A program made the position numbers and the translations under genes. This document shows, piece after piece, positions 52,275 through 63,507 of a DNA stretch of 64,000 nucleotides. The DNA is from Curvibacter sp. PD_MW3 (lineage in GTDB: Bacteria; Pseudomonadota; Gammaproteobacteria; Burkholderiales; Burkholderiaceae_C), in contig NSIV01000009.1 in the NCBI GenBank assembly GCA_002633085.1, positions 32,945-96,944 on the forward strand, written 5' to 3'. The notes beneath the pieces are model-generated. The model did not search any database. It was not told where the DNA came from and saw only the letters and a program-made list of their open reading frames with translations. The number at the start of each line of letters is the position of its first letter. The stretch's first letter is position 1.

Positions 52275-53549
52275 CTATTTGTCCTTGAGCTTCATGATGC
52301 CCAGGGCGTTCATCACCAGCTTCTCGAACAGGGGTTCGGAGGTGCCGTTTTTCATCTTGCGAATGAAGTACTTCTCGAAGGCGATCTTGGCCAGGTGCAC
52401 CCATTTGCCTTGCGAGAACCAGTTCACGTTGCGTGGCGGAATCTGCGGCAGGGCCACGAAGCAGGCACCGGTGTCGCCGAAGTCGGCCAGGCACAGCGCG
52501 TTCCAGGTGGCCTTGTGCGTCGGCGCCTTGCTGTCGAGCACCTCGCGGATGTTGTGCGCCGTGGCCGTGACCATCGACTCGATCATGTAGCCGGTCTTCG
52601 GTGCGCCGGTGGGCACCGGGGTCACTTCCACCGGCGGAATCGCCACGCTGACGCCAACCGAATAGATGTTGGGGTACTTGGGGTTGCGCTGGTGCGGGTC
52701 GATCAGGATGAACCCGCGCGGGTTGGTCAGCCCTTCGATGCCGAATACCGCATCAATGCCCTTGAAGGCCGGCAGCATCATCGAGTACTTGAAGTCCAGC
52801 ACGTGCTCTTTCTTCGGCGAGCCGTCCTCGTTGTGCTCGCTCACGTACATCTTGCCGGCTTCCACCTTGGTGGTCTTGGCGTTGCAGATCCACTTGATGT
52901 GGCGCTCGCGCATGACCGATTCCAGCAGCCCCTTGGAGTCACCCACGCCGCCCAGTCCCAGGTGCCCGACATAGGGCTCGGCGGTGACGAAGGTCATCGG
53001 CACCCGGTCGCGGATCTTGCGGCGGCGCAGGTCGGTGTCCATGATCATGGCGAACTCGTAAGCCGGGCCGTAGCAGGAGGCACCTTGTACCGCACCCACC
53101 ACCACCGGGCCGGGGTCCTTGACGAATTCCTGCCAACGCTGCTCCGCCTCGACCGCATGCTCCACATGGCAGATCGACTGGGTATGGCCTTTCGGCCCCA
53201 GGCCTTCCACCTCGTCAAAAGCCAGCTTCGGCCCGGTGGCAATGACGAGGAAGTCGTAGTCGATGCTGCGGCCGTCGTCGAGTTCAACCTGGTTCTTCTC
53301 CGGGTGCACGCGTTTGGCACCGACGCCGATGAAGTCGATCTTCTTTTTCGCCAGCGCGGGCGCGATGTCCAGCTCGATGTCGTCGCGCGTGCGCCAGTTC
53401 ACCGCCACCCAGGGGTTGGACGGCACGAAATGGAATTTCGGGTTGTTGGAAATGACGGTGACTTTGTCACCGGCGCGCGCTTGTTCGCGCATTTCATAAG
53501 CCATCGGCATACCGCCGAGGCCTGCACCAAGAATCACGATGTGGGCCAT
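52275..53549 (-). CDS. sqr: Sulfide:quinone oxidoreductase
   Basis: A 424-residue FAD-dependent pyridine-nucleotide-disulfide oxidoreductase family member. The N-terminal FAD motif GAGLGGMPMAYEM is at about residues 8-20 and ATGPKLAF near 104. Cysteines at 127, 159 and 363 (with another at 353) sit close to the three redox/trisulfide cysteines of SQRs (Cys128, 160 and 356 in Acidithiobacillus). It should oxidise sulfide to sulfane sulfur and reduce quinone at the inner membrane face. GGAG lies 8 bases before the ATG. A perfect FNR box is 101 bp upstream. Confidence 0.88.
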   Translation of the reverse strand: MAHIVILGAGLGGMPMAYEMREQARAGDKVTVISNNPKFHFVPSNPWVAVNWRTRDDIELDIAPALAKKKIDFIGVGAKRVHPEKNQVELDDGRSIDYDFLVIATGPKLAFDEVEGLGPKGHTQSICHVEHAVEAEQRWQEFVKDPGPVVVGAVQGASCYGPAYEFAMIMDTDLRRRKIRDRVPMTFVTAEPYVGHLGLGGVGDSKGLLESVMRERHIKWICNAKTTKVEAGKMYVSEHNEDGSPKKEHVLDFKYSMMLPAFKGIDAVFGIEGLTNPRGFILIDPHQRNPKYPNIYSVGVSVAIPPVEVTPVPTGAPKTGYMIESMVTATAHNIREVLDSKAPTHKATWNALCLADFGDTGACFVALPQIPPRNVNWFSQGKWVHLAKIAFEKYFIRKMKNGTSEPLFEKLVMNALGIMKLKDK

Positions 53550-53649
53550 GAAGTTGTCTCCTGTAATGTGTATGACGAACAACCTGCATCGGGTCGTTCA
53601 CCTTGTAGGACTTCTGGCTGGTTTATATGCCCCCGGGGGTACGTTTGGA

Positions 53650-53663
53650 TTGATATAAATCAA
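53650..53663. promoter_or_regulatory. Perfect FNR box upstream of sqr
   Basis: TTGAT-ATAA-ATCAA matches the FNR consensus TTGATN4ATCAA exactly. It lies in the 308-bp non-coding gap between the divergent sqr and LplT-PlsC genes (53550-53857), which otherwise holds a CCCCCGGGGG palindrome and a possible short gene fragment. Confidence 0.8.
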
Positions 53664-53676
53664 GTCATAGCGGGTC

Positions 53677-53787
53677 TCAGCGTCGCAAGGCGGCAAAGGC
53701 TTCGAACTCCCAACTGCGCATGGCCAGCAGCAAGGTATAACCCTCGCGCTCCTTTTCTGCAAGTTTCTGGTCGGCCAGGGCCGTCAT
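53677..53787 (-). pseudogene. Possible small ORF or 3' gene remnant (36 codons)
   Basis: An open frame from ATG at 53787 to TGA at 53677 has strongly coding-like codon use (many GCC, CTG, GAG and CGC codons) and reads MTALADQKLAEKEREGY, then LLLAMRSWEFEAFAALRR. The reading frame continues upstream without a clear domain. It looks like the tail of a decayed gene or a real microprotein. I do not recognise it. Confidence 0.3.
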
Positions 53788-53857
53788 CAAAGCCCTGCAT
53801 GGCCTCGGGCAGAATCGCAAGCAGCCTGAATCAAGAACAACAGAGGAGGAGTACGCC

Positions 53858-55804
53858 TTGCGCGACTTTGACGACACCTGGCCGCCCGAGCACCCTGCCG
53901 CGGTCCCTGATGCTCACCCCAACCAGTTTGCCCTGCTGCGCCAGCGCCGCTTTGCACCGTTCTTCTGGACGCAGTTCTGCGGCGCTGCCAACGACAACCT
54001 GTTCAAGTTCGCCTTCACCGTGATGGTGACCTACCAGCTCAGCATCGGCTGGCTGCCGCCGGCTATGGCTGGGTTGGTGATCGGCGCTCTGTTCATCCTG
54101 CCCTTCTTGCTGTTCAGCGCCACCAGCGGTCAGCTGACCGACAAGTTCGAGAAGACGGTCATGATCCGCTTCGTCAAGAACCTGGAGATCGCCATCATGG
54201 GGCTGGCGGCCTGGGGCTTTGTGATGGGTAACGTGCCGGCGCTGCTGTTCTGCACCTTCATGATGGGCCTGCACTCCACGCTGTTCGGGCCGGTGAAGTT
54301 CGCCTACCTGCCGCAGGTGCTGCACGAGCGCGAGCTCACCGGCGGCAACGGCATGGTGGAGATGGGCACCTTCGTCGCCATCCTGCTCGGCAACGTGGTG
54401 GGCGGGCTCATCGTGGCCATGCCGGAAGTGGGCCACCAGAACGTGGCCATCGCTTGCGTGGCGTTGGCCGTGGTCGGCCGTCTGTCGGTGGCACGCATTC
54501 CACACGCCCCGGCCACCGACCCCGGCCTCAAGATCAACTGGAACCCGGTGAGCGAAACCTGGCGCAACCTCAAGTTGGCGCACGGCAACATCGTGGTGTT
54601 CCGCTCGCTCCTGGGCATCAGCTGGATGTGGTTCTTCGGTGCTGTGTTCCTGAGCCAGTTCCCCAGCTTCGCCAAGGAAGTGCTGCACGGCGACGCGCAC
54701 GTGGCTTCGGCCCTGCTGGTGGTGTTCTCCATCGGCATCGGCGTCGGCTCACTCTTGTGCGAAATGCTGAGTCGCCGTCATGTGGAAATCGGCCTGGTGC
54801 CGCTGGGTGCCATCGGCATGACCGTGTTCGCCGTCGACCTCTACTTTGCCTCGCGTGGCCTGCCAGCGAGCGACGTGATGGGCCTGGCCGCCTTCCTGGC
54901 CCAGCCCGCGCACTGGCGCGTCATGGCCGACCTGCTGTTGTTGAGTCTGTTCGCCGGCCTCTACAGCGTGCCCATGTACGCGCTCATCCAGCTGCGCAGC
55001 CCGGCCACACACCGCGCGCGCATCATCGCCGCCAACAACATCCTCAACGCCCTGTTCATGATCGCCAGCTCGCTCATTGCGGGTGCGCTGCTGGCCATGG
55101 ACGTCACCATCCCGCAGATCTTCTTCCTGGTGGGCCTGGCCAACGCGGTGGTGGCGCTCTACATCTTCCTGCTGGTGCCGGAGTATTTGCTGCGCTTCGT
55201 GGCCTGGGTGCTGAGCCACTTCGTCTACCGCTTCAAGGTCACGGGCGACGACAACATTCCCACCGAAGGCCCCGCCATCCTGGCCTGCAACCACGTGAGC
55301 TTTGTGGATGCGGTGCTGCTGCAGGCCGCCAGCCCACGCCCCATCCGCTTCATCATGGACCACCGCATTTTCAAGGTGCCGGTGCTGGGCTGGCTGTTCA
55401 AGCTGGCCAAGGCCATCCCCATCGCCCCGCGCGCGGAAGATCCGGAAGCCTACGAGGCCGCGTTTGCCGCAGCCGCCCAAGTGCTGAAAGAAGGCGACCT
55501 GCTGGGCATCTTCCCCGAAGGCGGCATCACCCAAGACGGCACGCTGCAGGAGTTCAAGGGCGGCATCATGAAGATCCTGGAGCAGCAGCCGGTGCCGGTG
55601 GTGCCCTTGGCGCTCACCAACCTCTGGGGCTCCTACTTCAGCCGCATCGAGCTGGTGGGTGGCAAGCCGACGGCGATGGCCAAGCCGTTTCGGCGCGGGA
55701 TATTTAATACCGTGGGGTTGAAGGTAGGGGTGCCGCTGGCGGCGAATGAGGTGCAGCTGGAGGGGTTGCGGGCACGCGTAGAAGGCATGCTGACTCCACG
55801 CTAG
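53858..55804 (+). CDS. MFS lysophospholipid transporter fused to PlsC acyltransferase (LplT-PlsC type)
   Basis: A 648-residue fusion. Residues about 20-435 form a 12-helix major-facilitator domain beginning FFWTQFCGAANDNLFKFAF, as in LplT. Residues about 450-648 form a 1-acyl-glycerolphosphate acyltransferase domain with catalytic NHVSFVD (His479, Asp484) and FPEGGIT. It probably flips lysophospholipids inward and reacylates them. The TTG at 53858 is used because AGGAGG lies 7 bases upstream. It may be the betaproteobacterial counterpart of the separate E. coli LplT and Aas proteins. Confidence 0.9.
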   Translation: MRDFDDTWPPEHPAAVPDAHPNQFALLRQRRFAPFFWTQFCGAANDNLFKFAFTVMVTYQLSIGWLPPAMAGLVIGALFILPFLLFSATSGQLTDKFEKTVMIRFVKNLEIAIMGLAAWGFVMGNVPALLFCTFMMGLHSTLFGPVKFAYLPQVLHERELTGGNGMVEMGTFVAILLGNVVGGLIVAMPEVGHQNVAIACVALAVVGRLSVARIPHAPATDPGLKINWNPVSETWRNLKLAHGNIVVFRSLLGISWMWFFGAVFLSQFPSFAKEVLHGDAHVASALLVVFSIGIGVGSLLCEMLSRRHVEIGLVPLGAIGMTVFAVDLYFASRGLPASDVMGLAAFLAQPAHWRVMADLLLLSLFAGLYSVPMYALIQLRSPATHRARIIAANNILNALFMIASSLIAGALLAMDVTIPQIFFLVGLANAVVALYIFLLVPEYLLRFVAWVLSHFVYRFKVTGDDNIPTEGPAILACNHVSFVDAVLLQAASPRPIRFIMDHRIFKVPVLGWLFKLAKAIPIAPRAEDPEAYEAAFAAAAQVLKEGDLLGIFPEGGITQDGTLQEFKGGIMKILEQQPVPVVPLALTNLWGSYFSRIELVGGKPTAMAKPFRRGIFNTVGLKVGVPLAANEVQLEGLRARVEGMLTPR

Positions 55805-55842
55805 CTGGCACTTTGTTCATCTAACAGAAAACGCTGAAGACT

Positions 55843-56373
55843 ATGTCTACATCGCCGCAACGATACTCACTTACTGATGCGCTGAAGTGGTATGACGATG
55901 ACACAAGACGAGCAAGAGTCGAGCGAATTGAGTGGTCCTCTGCGCTGTACCAACCAATGGGGATCGTTGTTGGCAACTTTCTTCCTTCGAGCTTAATGGA
56001 GGAGGCTCGTCTCTCTTTTGTAAACGGTCAGTTTATGGGGGCCTTGCTATGCGCCACATCCGTCGTTGAGCATTTGCTCGTCGAGGAGCTAGAGACTCTT
56101 GGTCTAACTGGTGGTCAAACGACTCTCGGACCGTCAATCAAAACAGCAAAGGACAATCGAATATTGCCGGCGACCACGTGTGAAAATTTAGAACATCTGA
56201 ACAATCTTCGGAATCCTCTTGCGCATAGGAGAAATCCGCAAGATCCCAGTACTCTGGTAGCCAGATATCAGATGCACGGAGTTCATCCAGATACTCTTTT
56301 GGAGGCCGATGCGCGATTTGCCTTAGAGGTCATGTACGAGGTCTTTAGGCAATTACTGAAGGACGGAGTCTGA
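55843..56373 (+). CDS. HEPN-like domain protein of low GC content
   Basis: A 176-residue helical protein. Its base composition (about 48% GC by eye) is far below its neighbours, pointing to recent acquisition. The Arg-x4-His motif RNPLAH (Arg123-His128) is the HEPN nuclease signature, and the helix GALLCATSVVEHLLVEEL ahead of it fits the fold. HEPN proteins act as RNases in toxin-antitoxin and abortive infection systems, or as non-catalytic adaptors (DUF4145-type). No adjacent MNT or other antitoxin gene is visible. A role in defence is therefore only a suggestion. Confidence 0.6.
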   Translation: MSTSPQRYSLTDALKWYDDDTRRARVERIEWSSALYQPMGIVVGNFLPSSLMEEARLSFVNGQFMGALLCATSVVEHLLVEELETLGLTGGQTTLGPSIKTAKDNRILPATTCENLEHLNNLRNPLAHRRNPQDPSTLVARYQMHGVHPDTLLEADARFALEVMYEVFRQLLKDGV

Positions 56374-56491
56374 TGAAATTCGTTTTTAGATCGTTCTCAG
56401 AACATGTGCGGCAGATCTTGCATCCCGCCTTCCTCAGTCAGATACTCGGCGTAACACACAGCATCACACGCAAGCGATGACGGAGGCGCCC

Positions 56492-57034
56492 ATGAAAAAA
56501 CTCCCCCTCAACAAAGCCTTCACCCTGATCGAACCCGGCCCGGTGGTGCTCATCACCACCCATGACGGCCAGCAGAGCAACATCATGACGATCTCGTGGA
56601 CCCTGGTGGTGGACTTCACGCCGGTGTTTGCCATCACCACCGGGCCGTGGAACCATTCCTTTGCCGCCATGCGCAAGACCAAGGAGTGCGTCATCGCCAT
56701 CCCCACGGTGGACCTGCTGGACAAGGTAGTGGGCGTGGGCACCTGTTCGGGCACTGACACCGACAAGTTCGCCAAGTTCAAACTCACGCCGCTGCCGGCC
56801 AGCCAGGTCAAGGCGCCGCTGATCAAGGAGTGCTTGGCCAATATCGAGTGCCAGGTGATCGACTACAACAAGAAGCACGGCATCGTCATTCTGCAAGGCG
56901 TGGCCGCCTGGGTGGATGCCACGCGCAAGGAGCGGCGCATGCTGCACGCCGTGGGCGACGGCACTTTCATTGCCGACGGTCGCAAGCTGGACCGTCGCCA
57001 GGCAATGCGCTCCAAACTCCCGGCTGGCGTCTGA
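56492..57034 (+). CDS. Flavin reductase-like FMN-binding protein
   Basis: A 180-residue split-barrel flavoprotein. VVLITTHDGQQSNIMTISW near residues 20-38 and the FMN-contact segment VGVGTCSGTDTDKFAKF near 83 are family features of flavin reductase-like domain proteins. It reduces or binds FMN; the physiological partner is unknown. The ATG at 56492 is favoured over 56477 because GGAGG sits 4 bases before it. It follows the low-GC HEPN-like gene by 118 bp of AT-rich, non-coding sequence. Confidence 0.85.
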   Translation: MKKLPLNKAFTLIEPGPVVLITTHDGQQSNIMTISWTLVVDFTPVFAITTGPWNHSFAAMRKTKECVIAIPTVDLLDKVVGVGTCSGTDTDKFAKFKLTPLPASQVKAPLIKECLANIECQVIDYNKKHGIVILQGVAAWVDATRKERRMLHAVGDGTFIADGRKLDRRQAMRSKLPAGV

Positions 57035-57149
57035 CCCTCAGCCGGCGCGCCGGTGGTGTTGCGCTGAGCGCGATGCGGGTCTTGCCGAGTGGTCTGCCGC
57101 TCGGGTTTGACGCTAAGATGGATTGCATCATTTGAGGAGCAACGTCACC

Positions 57150-59006
57150 ATGACCCAAGCCCTGTCTCACTGGCGCTTCTTCCGTGCCGGCGGTTTTGAT
57201 CAGGTCCGGCTCGACACGGCCGAAGAACTGCTGGCCATCGACCAGCTCGACCAGAAACTCTGGGTGGCGCTCTCTTGCCCGGTCAAGGGCATCGAGTTCG
57301 ACAGCCGCACCTTGGCCTTTGTCGATAGCGATGCCGATGCGCAGGTGCGTGCGCCCGAGCTGATCGCCGCCGTGCAATGGGCCGGCGCCCGGTTGAAGAA
57401 CATCGATGTGTTGGCGCAGCAGCTGCCGGGCGTGCCGCTGGACGCCATCCGCGACGATGACGCAGAGGGGTTGCAGATTGCGGTGGCCGCGCGTGAGTTG
57501 CTGGCCGACGTTGGTGGCCATGACGGCATGGTGACGGTGGAGGCAGCCAGTGCCGCCCAGGTGCGCTACGCCGAGCGGGCGCTGGCAGCGTGGCAGGCCG
57601 CAGGCCAGGCAGCGCAGCCGCTGGGCGATGCCACCGAGGCGGCCCATGCCGCGCTGACGGCGGTGGCCGAGAAAGTGGAAGACTGGTTCGTGCGCTGCCG
57701 GCTGGCGGCGTTCGACACGCGCGCGGGTGACGCGCTCAATGCGGCCGACGAAACCTTGAGCAGTCTGGGCAGTGGCGGCACGCTCACCGCAGATGCCGAC
57801 AGCATTGCCGCGTTGCCGCTGGCGCGCGTGCAGGCCGGTGCAGCGCTGCCGCTGGGGGCCGGCCTCAACCCGGCCTGGGCCGCACGCATGGCCACTTTGC
57901 GCGACGCAGCGGTGACGCCGCTGCTGGGCTCCCGCGAGGCGCTGAGCGAAGCCGACTGGTTAGCCCTGAAAGACAAGCTGGCGCCCTATGTGACCTGGTT
58001 GGCCGGCAAGCCCGACCCGGCGGCCGAGGGCGACGGCGTGCGCTTGCTGGAAAAACTGGCCCACTACGTGCGCGACCTGATGCCGCTGGCCAACAACTTC
58101 GTTGCCTTCCGCGACTTCTACACGCGCCAGGGCAAGGCCACCTTCCAGGTCGGCACGCTGTACCTGGACGGCCGTTCCTGTGATCTGTGCGTGGCGGTCA
58201 ACGATGCCGGCCGACATGCGGCGCTGGCCACGCTGTCGCGCATCTGCCTGATTTACTGCGACTGCGTGCGCAACGGCGAGAAGCTGAGCATTGCCGCCGC
58301 CTTCACCGCCGGTGATTCGGACCAGCTGATGGTCGGGCGCAACGGCGTGTTCTACGACCGCCAGGGCCGCGACTGGGACGCCACCATCACCAAGATCGTC
58401 GACCACCCCATCAGTCTGCGCCAGGCCTTCTGGTCGCCCTACAAGCGGCTGGCGCGTTTCGTGGCCGAGCAGCTGCAGAAGCTGGCAGCCAACAAGGCGG
58501 CCGCTTCGGAAACCCATCTCGTGACCAGCGTGGTCGATGGTTCCAAGAAGGCCGTGACGCCGGCCGCCGCGCCACCGCCGTTCGACGTTGGCAAGTTCGC
58601 CGGCATCTTTGCTGCCATCGGGCTGGCCGTGGGCGCCCTGGGGACGGCTGTGGCTTCGATGCTGGGCGGGCTGTTTGCGCTCAGTTGGTGGCAACTGCCC
58701 ATTGCGCTGGCGGGGCTGCTGCTCATCGTGTCCGGCCCGGCGGTGCTGCTGGCTTGGTTCAAGCTGCGCAGCCGCAACCTTGGTCCCATCCTCGATGCCA
58801 ACGGCTGGGCCATCAATGCACGGGCGCGCATCAACATTCCCTTCGGCACCTCATTGACGCAGGTGGCCCAGCTGCCACCCAATGCCGAGCGCGCGCTGAG
58901 CGATCCCTATGCCGAGAAAAAGGCGCCCTGGGCCTGGTACGGCGCCATTCTGGCGGTGTTGCTGCTGGCGGTGTTTGCCTGGTACCTGCGCGCGCACCTG
59001 CAGTAA
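57150..59006 (+). CDS. Large conserved membrane protein with EF-hand-like loop
   Basis: A 618-residue protein that I cannot assign to a characterised family. A canonical 12-residue EF-hand loop, DSDADAQVRAPE (Asp59, 61, 63; Glu70), lies near the N-terminus. The middle (about 85-460) is soluble and Ala-rich, with cysteine pairs in GRSCDLCV and IYCDCV. Three C-terminal hydrophobic helices (about 490-515, 525-550 and 595-615) anchor it. GAGGAG precedes the ATG by 10 bases. It may sense or bind calcium at the membrane, with the bulk of the chain cytoplasmic. Confidence 0.72.
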   Translation: MTQALSHWRFFRAGGFDQVRLDTAEELLAIDQLDQKLWVALSCPVKGIEFDSRTLAFVDSDADAQVRAPELIAAVQWAGARLKNIDVLAQQLPGVPLDAIRDDDAEGLQIAVAARELLADVGGHDGMVTVEAASAAQVRYAERALAAWQAAGQAAQPLGDATEAAHAALTAVAEKVEDWFVRCRLAAFDTRAGDALNAADETLSSLGSGGTLTADADSIAALPLARVQAGAALPLGAGLNPAWAARMATLRDAAVTPLLGSREALSEADWLALKDKLAPYVTWLAGKPDPAAEGDGVRLLEKLAHYVRDLMPLANNFVAFRDFYTRQGKATFQVGTLYLDGRSCDLCVAVNDAGRHAALATLSRICLIYCDCVRNGEKLSIAAAFTAGDSDQLMVGRNGVFYDRQGRDWDATITKIVDHPISLRQAFWSPYKRLARFVAEQLQKLAANKAAASETHLVTSVVDGSKKAVTPAAAPPPFDVGKFAGIFAAIGLAVGALGTAVASMLGGLFALSWWQLPIALAGLLLIVSGPAVLLAWFKLRSRNLGPILDANGWAINARARINIPFGTSLTQVAQLPPNAERALSDPYAEKKAPWAWYGAILAVLLLAVFAWYLRAHLQ

Positions 59007-59047
59007 AGCCGCCGCGCGCATAGGCGTTGTTCAAGGAGTGGATATTC

Positions 59048-59141
59048 CGGTGGCACCCGCGGAACCGGCTATGCCGGGCCGCTGGGTGCGTCCCCCGCCA
59101 CCGCAGGATGAGCGGGGGAAGGCGCGCAGCGCCTCAGGGGG

Positions 59142-59144
<3 letters not shown>
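59048..59144 (-). repeat. GC-rich intergenic repeat, family A copy 5
   Basis: GGAACCGGCTATGCCGGGCC, then a CCCCCGCC segment and GGAAGGCGCGCAGCGCCTCA, ending GGGGGCTA. It is inverted relative to the copy at 46971, whose start TAGCCCCCTGAGGCGCT is the reverse complement of this end. The tgt stop codon is formed by its right edge. Confidence 0.75.
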
Positions 59145-61556
<2,412 letters not shown>

Positions 61557-61569
61557 GAAAGCCCACCCC

Positions 61570-62400
61570 ATGAACCGCGTTGAGCGCCACGCCAGCTACG
61601 GCGGCCGGCAGGAAGTCTGGAAGCATGCCTCCACCACCCTGGGCTGCGACATGAAGTTCGGCATCTACCTGCCCCCGGCCGCCGTGCAGGGCCAGCGCTG
61701 CCCCGTGCTCTACTGGCTCTCGGGCCTGACCTGCAACGAGCAGAACTTCATCACCAAGGCCAACGCACAGGAACACGCCGCGCGCTTGGGCTTCATCGTC
61801 GTCGCGCCCGACACCAGCCCGCGCGGCCCCGGCGTGCCCAATGACGAGGGCTACGACCTGGGCGAGGGCGCCGGTTTCTACCTCAACGCCACGCAGGCCC
61901 CTTGGGCGCAGCACTACCGCATGCAAGACTACGTGGCGCAGGAACTGCCCGTGCTCATTGAGCAGCACTTCCCTGCCAATGACCAGCGCGGCATCTTCGG
62001 CCACAGCATGGGCGGCCACGGCGCGCTCGTCACCGCGCTGCGTCACCCGGGCCGCTACCGCAGCGTCTCGGCCTTCGCGCCCGTGGTGGCGCCCAGCCAG
62101 GTGCCCTGGGGCAGCAAGGCCTTTACGGCTTATCTGGGTGAGGATCGGGACGCGTGGAAAGCCTGGGATGCGGTGGAGCTGATCGCCACCGCGCAAGAGC
62201 GCCTGCCCTTGCTGGTGGACCAGGGCGAAGCCGATGAATTCTTAACCAAGCAGCTGCGGCCGGAGTTGCTGCAGCAGGCGTGTGATGCAGCGGGCCACCC
62301 GCTGACGCTGCGCCGCCACGCGGGCTACGACCACAGCTATTACTTCATCGCGAGTTTCATGGCGGACCACTTTACCCACCACGCGAAGGCGCTGGGCTAA
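61570..62400 (+). CDS. fghA: S-formylglutathione hydrolase
   Basis: A 276-residue alpha/beta hydrolase that releases formate and glutathione. The nucleophile lies in FGHSMGGHGALVTALR near residue 147, the acid in LLVDQGEADEFL near 222 and the His in HAGYDHSYYFI near 254. The N-terminal VLYWLSGLTCNEQNFITKA is characteristic of the family. It follows frmA by 13 bp in one operon. Formate produced could enter formate oxidation or, via THF, the pool that purU serves. Confidence 0.95.
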   Translation: MNRVERHASYGGRQEVWKHASTTLGCDMKFGIYLPPAAVQGQRCPVLYWLSGLTCNEQNFITKANAQEHAARLGFIVVAPDTSPRGPGVPNDEGYDLGEGAGFYLNATQAPWAQHYRMQDYVAQELPVLIEQHFPANDQRGIFGHSMGGHGALVTALRHPGRYRSVSAFAPVVAPSQVPWGSKAFTAYLGEDRDAWKAWDAVELIATAQERLPLLVDQGEADEFLTKQLRPELLQQACDAAGHPLTLRRHAGYDHSYYFIASFMADHFTHHAKALG

Positions 62401-62427
62401 AGCGCCCAGCCTCGTGCGCCTGTTGCG

Positions 62428-63414
62428 TCAGTCCGCCGACATGGCGGCGGCCTTGGCCACCTTGCCCAGCCGCTCATACTCGCTGGCCGCCAGCCGGGCC
62501 AGCATGTCGGGCGTGGAGCCTTCGGGGGTGAAGCCGCTCTTGATGAGTTTGGCCTTCACCTCTGGGTCCTGCAGCGCTTCGTTAAAGGCCTGAGACAGGC
62601 GCTGCGTGACCTTCGCGTCCATGCCCGCGGGGGCGAACACGCCGAACCAGGGGTCGATACCGTAACCCTTGAGGCCGGCCTCGGCCAGCGTCGGCACATC
62701 GGGCAGGGCGGGCGAGCGCGCCTTGCCCGCCACCGCCAAGGCGCGCAGTTTGCCGGTCTGGATATGCGGCAGGCTGGCCGGCAGGTTGTCGAACATCACC
62801 GTCAAGTGGCCGCCCAGCATGTCATTGATGCCGGGGCCACTGCCCTTATAGGGCACATGCGTCAGCTCGGTTCCCGTCATCTGACCAAACATCGCGCCTG
62901 CCAGATGCATCGAGGTGCCCGCGCCTGCGGTGCCATAGGTCAGACCCGGATGCGCTTTGGCGTAGGCGATGAACTCCTGCACGTTCTGGCTAGGCACTTT
63001 CTGAGGCGCGACCGTCAACACGATGGTTGAGTAGCCGAGCATGCTCACAGCGGTGAAGTCCTTGCGCGGATCAAAGGCCATCTGCTTGTAGATGTGCGGA
63101 TTGAGCGCATTGGTCGAGATGGCGCCAAAGCCGATGGTGTAGCCGTCCGGCGCGGCCTTGGCCACAGCATCCATGCCGATGTTGCCCCCCGCGCCCGGGC
63201 GGTTCTCGATCACCACGGGCTGCTTCAACTTCCTGCCCACGAACTCGCCGGTCGTTCTTGCCACTAGGTCGGTGGTGCCACCGGCCAGATAAGGCACGAT
63301 GAACTTGATGGGTTTGGTCGGCCAATTGCCGTCCTGGGCCAGGGCCGTGAGCGGCAAGGCCAGCGTGAGAAGGGCCAGTGACAGGCTATGTCGGCGGGCA
63401 GGTCGCAAGGTCAT
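62428..63414 (-). CDS. Bug/TctC-family periplasmic solute-binding protein
   Basis: A 328-residue binding protein with signal peptide ending at LTALAQ. Motifs are IKFIVPYLAGGTTDLVAR, VIENRPGAGGNIGMDAVAKAA and VPYKGSGPGINDMLGGHL. The start at 63414 is chosen for CCGGAGA 7 bases upstream. It is the third orphan Bug protein in the window and is convergent with fghA. The ligand is unknown. Confidence 0.9.
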   Translation of the reverse strand: MTLRPARRHSLSLALLTLALPLTALAQDGNWPTKPIKFIVPYLAGGTTDLVARTTGEFVGRKLKQPVVIENRPGAGGNIGMDAVAKAAPDGYTIGFGAISTNALNPHIYKQMAFDPRKDFTAVSMLGYSTIVLTVAPQKVPSQNVQEFIAYAKAHPGLTYGTAGAGTSMHLAGAMFGQMTGTELTHVPYKGSGPGINDMLGGHLTVMFDNLPASLPHIQTGKLRALAVAGKARSPALPDVPTLAEAGLKGYGIDPWFGVFAPAGMDAKVTQRLSQAFNEALQDPEVKAKLIKSGFTPEGSTPDMLARLAASEYERLGKVAKAAAMSAD

Positions 63415-63507
63415 TTTTGTCTCCGGAATGTGCGTTGATGTTGTTGTAGGGGGCATTCTGTCAGACCCCGCTGAATCAAGACGACAACGACGAATTCTGG
63501 AGCGGGT

